From: a bacterium
GTDB taxonomy: Bacteria; Pseudomonadota; Alphaproteobacteria; Acetobacterales; Acetobacteraceae
Direction: 5' to 3'
Assembly (NCBI GenBank): GCA_026224825.1
Contig: JAMFRO010000084.1
Coordinates: 124,001-188,000 of the forward strand
DNA: 64,000 nt
Below, piece after piece: positions 63,031-64,000 of this stretch (position 1 is the stretch's first letter; every line of letters starts with the position of its first letter). The notes under the pieces were generated by a model that worked only from the letters and a program-made list of their open reading frames with translations, was not told the DNA's origin and did not search any database. Made by a program: the position numbers and the translations under genes.

Positions 63031-63309
63031 ATGCCGAGACGGATTTACAAACCTGAGGAGATTATTGCGAAGCTTCGGCAGGTTGAGGTTTTGACCTCGC
63101 AAGGCAAGTCGGCTGTCGACGCGATCCGGTCGATTGGTGTGACGGACGCCACGTACTACCGGTGGCGCCAGGAGTATGGCGGGCTGAAGATTGGCCAGGT
63201 GAAGCGCATGAAGGAATTGGAAGCTGAGAATGCGCGGTTGCGGCGTGCGGTGTCGGATTTGACGCTGGAGAAGCTGGTCTTGAAGGAAGTGGCTTCGGGA
63301 AAGTTTTGA
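63031..63309 (+). CDS. IS3-family transposase OrfA (HTH)
   Basis: MPRRIYKPEEIIAKLRQVEVLTSQGKSAVDAIRSIGVTDATYYRWRQEYGG...LRRAVSDLTLEKLVLKE. Confidence 0.93.
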   Translation: MPRRIYKPEEIIAKLRQVEVLTSQGKSAVDAIRSIGVTDATYYRWRQEYGGLKIGQVKRMKELEAENARLRRAVSDLTLEKLVLKEVASGKF

Positions 63310-64000
63310 GCCCGGCGCGCCGCCGGGTTGGCATTAAGCATGTTGTTGCGACGCTTGGCGTGTCGGAGCGTTTTGCCTGCCGCATGATTGGGCAGCACCG
63401 CACCACGCAGCGTTTGGTGCGCAAGACCGCTGATGACGAAGCGGCGCTGACGGCGGACATCATCGAACTGGCGCGGCAGTATGGCCGCTACGGCTATCGG
63501 CGCATCACCGCACTTCTGCATCAGGCGGGCTGGGTTGTTAACAAGAAACGCGTGGCGCGCATTTGGCGCAGAGAAGGGCTGAAAGTTCCGCAACGGCAGC
63601 CAAAGCGGGCGCGGCTTTGGCTGAATGAGGCTTCGTGCATGCGGCTCCGTGCTGAGTACCCCAATCATGTATGGTCCTATGATTTTGTCGAGGATCGCAC
63701 GCATGACGGGCGCAAGATCCGGATGCTGAACATCGTCGACGAATTCACCCGCGAGCCACTGGCGATCCGTGTGGCCCGGCGGCTGAATTCCAACGATGTC
63801 ATCGATGTCCTCTCCGATCTGTTCATCCTGCGCGGTGTGCGGGGGCATATACGCTCAGACAATGGGCCTGAGTTCATCGCTAAGGCCGTGCAGGTTTGGA
63901 TCACAGCCGTGGGCGCCCAGACCGCCTATATCACGCCAGGAAGCCCTTGGGAGAACGGCTATATCGAAAGCTTCAATGCCCGGCTGCGCGACGAATTCCT
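63306..64000 (+). CDS. IS3-family transposase OrfB (DDE), -1 frame, truncated by window end
   Basis: Own translation: ARRRVGIKHVVATLGVSERFACRMIG...YPNHVWSYDFVEDRTHDGRKIRMLNIVDEFTRE...RSDNGPEFIAKAV...PGSPWENGYIESFNARLRDEF. Confidence 0.92.
   Translation, partial: MSPARRRVGIKHVVATLGVSERFACRMIGQHRTTQRLVRKTADDEAALTADIIELARQYGRYGYRRITALLHQAGWVVNKKRVARIWRREGLKVPQRQPKRARLWLNEASCMRLRAEYPNHVWSYDFVEDRTHDGRKIRMLNIVDEFTREPLAIRVARRLNSNDVIDVLSDLFILRGVRGHIRSDNGPEFIAKAVQVWITAVGAQTAYITPGSPWENGYIESFNARLRDEF

Larger units (their letters stand above)
62973..64000 (+). mobile_element. IS3-family insertion sequence, right end outside window
   Basis: orfA and DDE orfB arrangement; left boundary estimated where integrase similarity ends. 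Confidence 0.85.

Noticed and set aside
63156-63848. 230-aa minus-strand ORF at the right end
   Set aside because: Antisense to the IS3 OrfA/OrfB region, whose plus-strand DDE motifs are unmistakable

Overview
64-kb chromosomal window of a GC-rich alphaproteobacterium. Gene content and style suggest Rhodospirillales/Acetobacteraceae (inference, not tested). Most of it is ordinary core genome on both strands: lpxK-lpxL, purH, rplM-rpsI, an OMF-MFP-RND efflux operon with divergent TetR, moaA, yqeY-dnaG-rpoD, carA/carB, greA, ilvA, queE-queD-queC, trmJ, cysS, an XRE-sulfurtransferase-metC-DUF4010 operon, valS, a PopZ-like gene, tolC and pcm. The right end is accessory: tRNA-Cys(GCA), a Flp-type pilin gene, a partial tRNA-Cys (att-like) copy, a P4-type integrase truncated by an IS3-family element, then the window edge. 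Most interesting: (i) carA carries an in-frame N-terminal helix-turn-helix domain, has clustered CCGGAAAA motifs in its divergent promoter, and is linked by GTGA/ATGA overlaps to a HEPN/MNT pair sitting between carA and carB; (ii) a 24-aa hydrophobic microprotein with a strong Shine-Dalgarno, missing from the ORF track; (iii) a full-consensus sigma-54 promoter upstream of an SMR-like transporter; (iv) repeat elements that supply C-terminal and stop codons of host genes; (v) an hpnK-like gene whose only useful in-frame start appears to be CTG; (vi) a single-base-frameshifted rraB-like gene; (vii) a textbook -1 frameshift signal in the IS. All calls come from reading the sequence and supplied translations; no searches were run.
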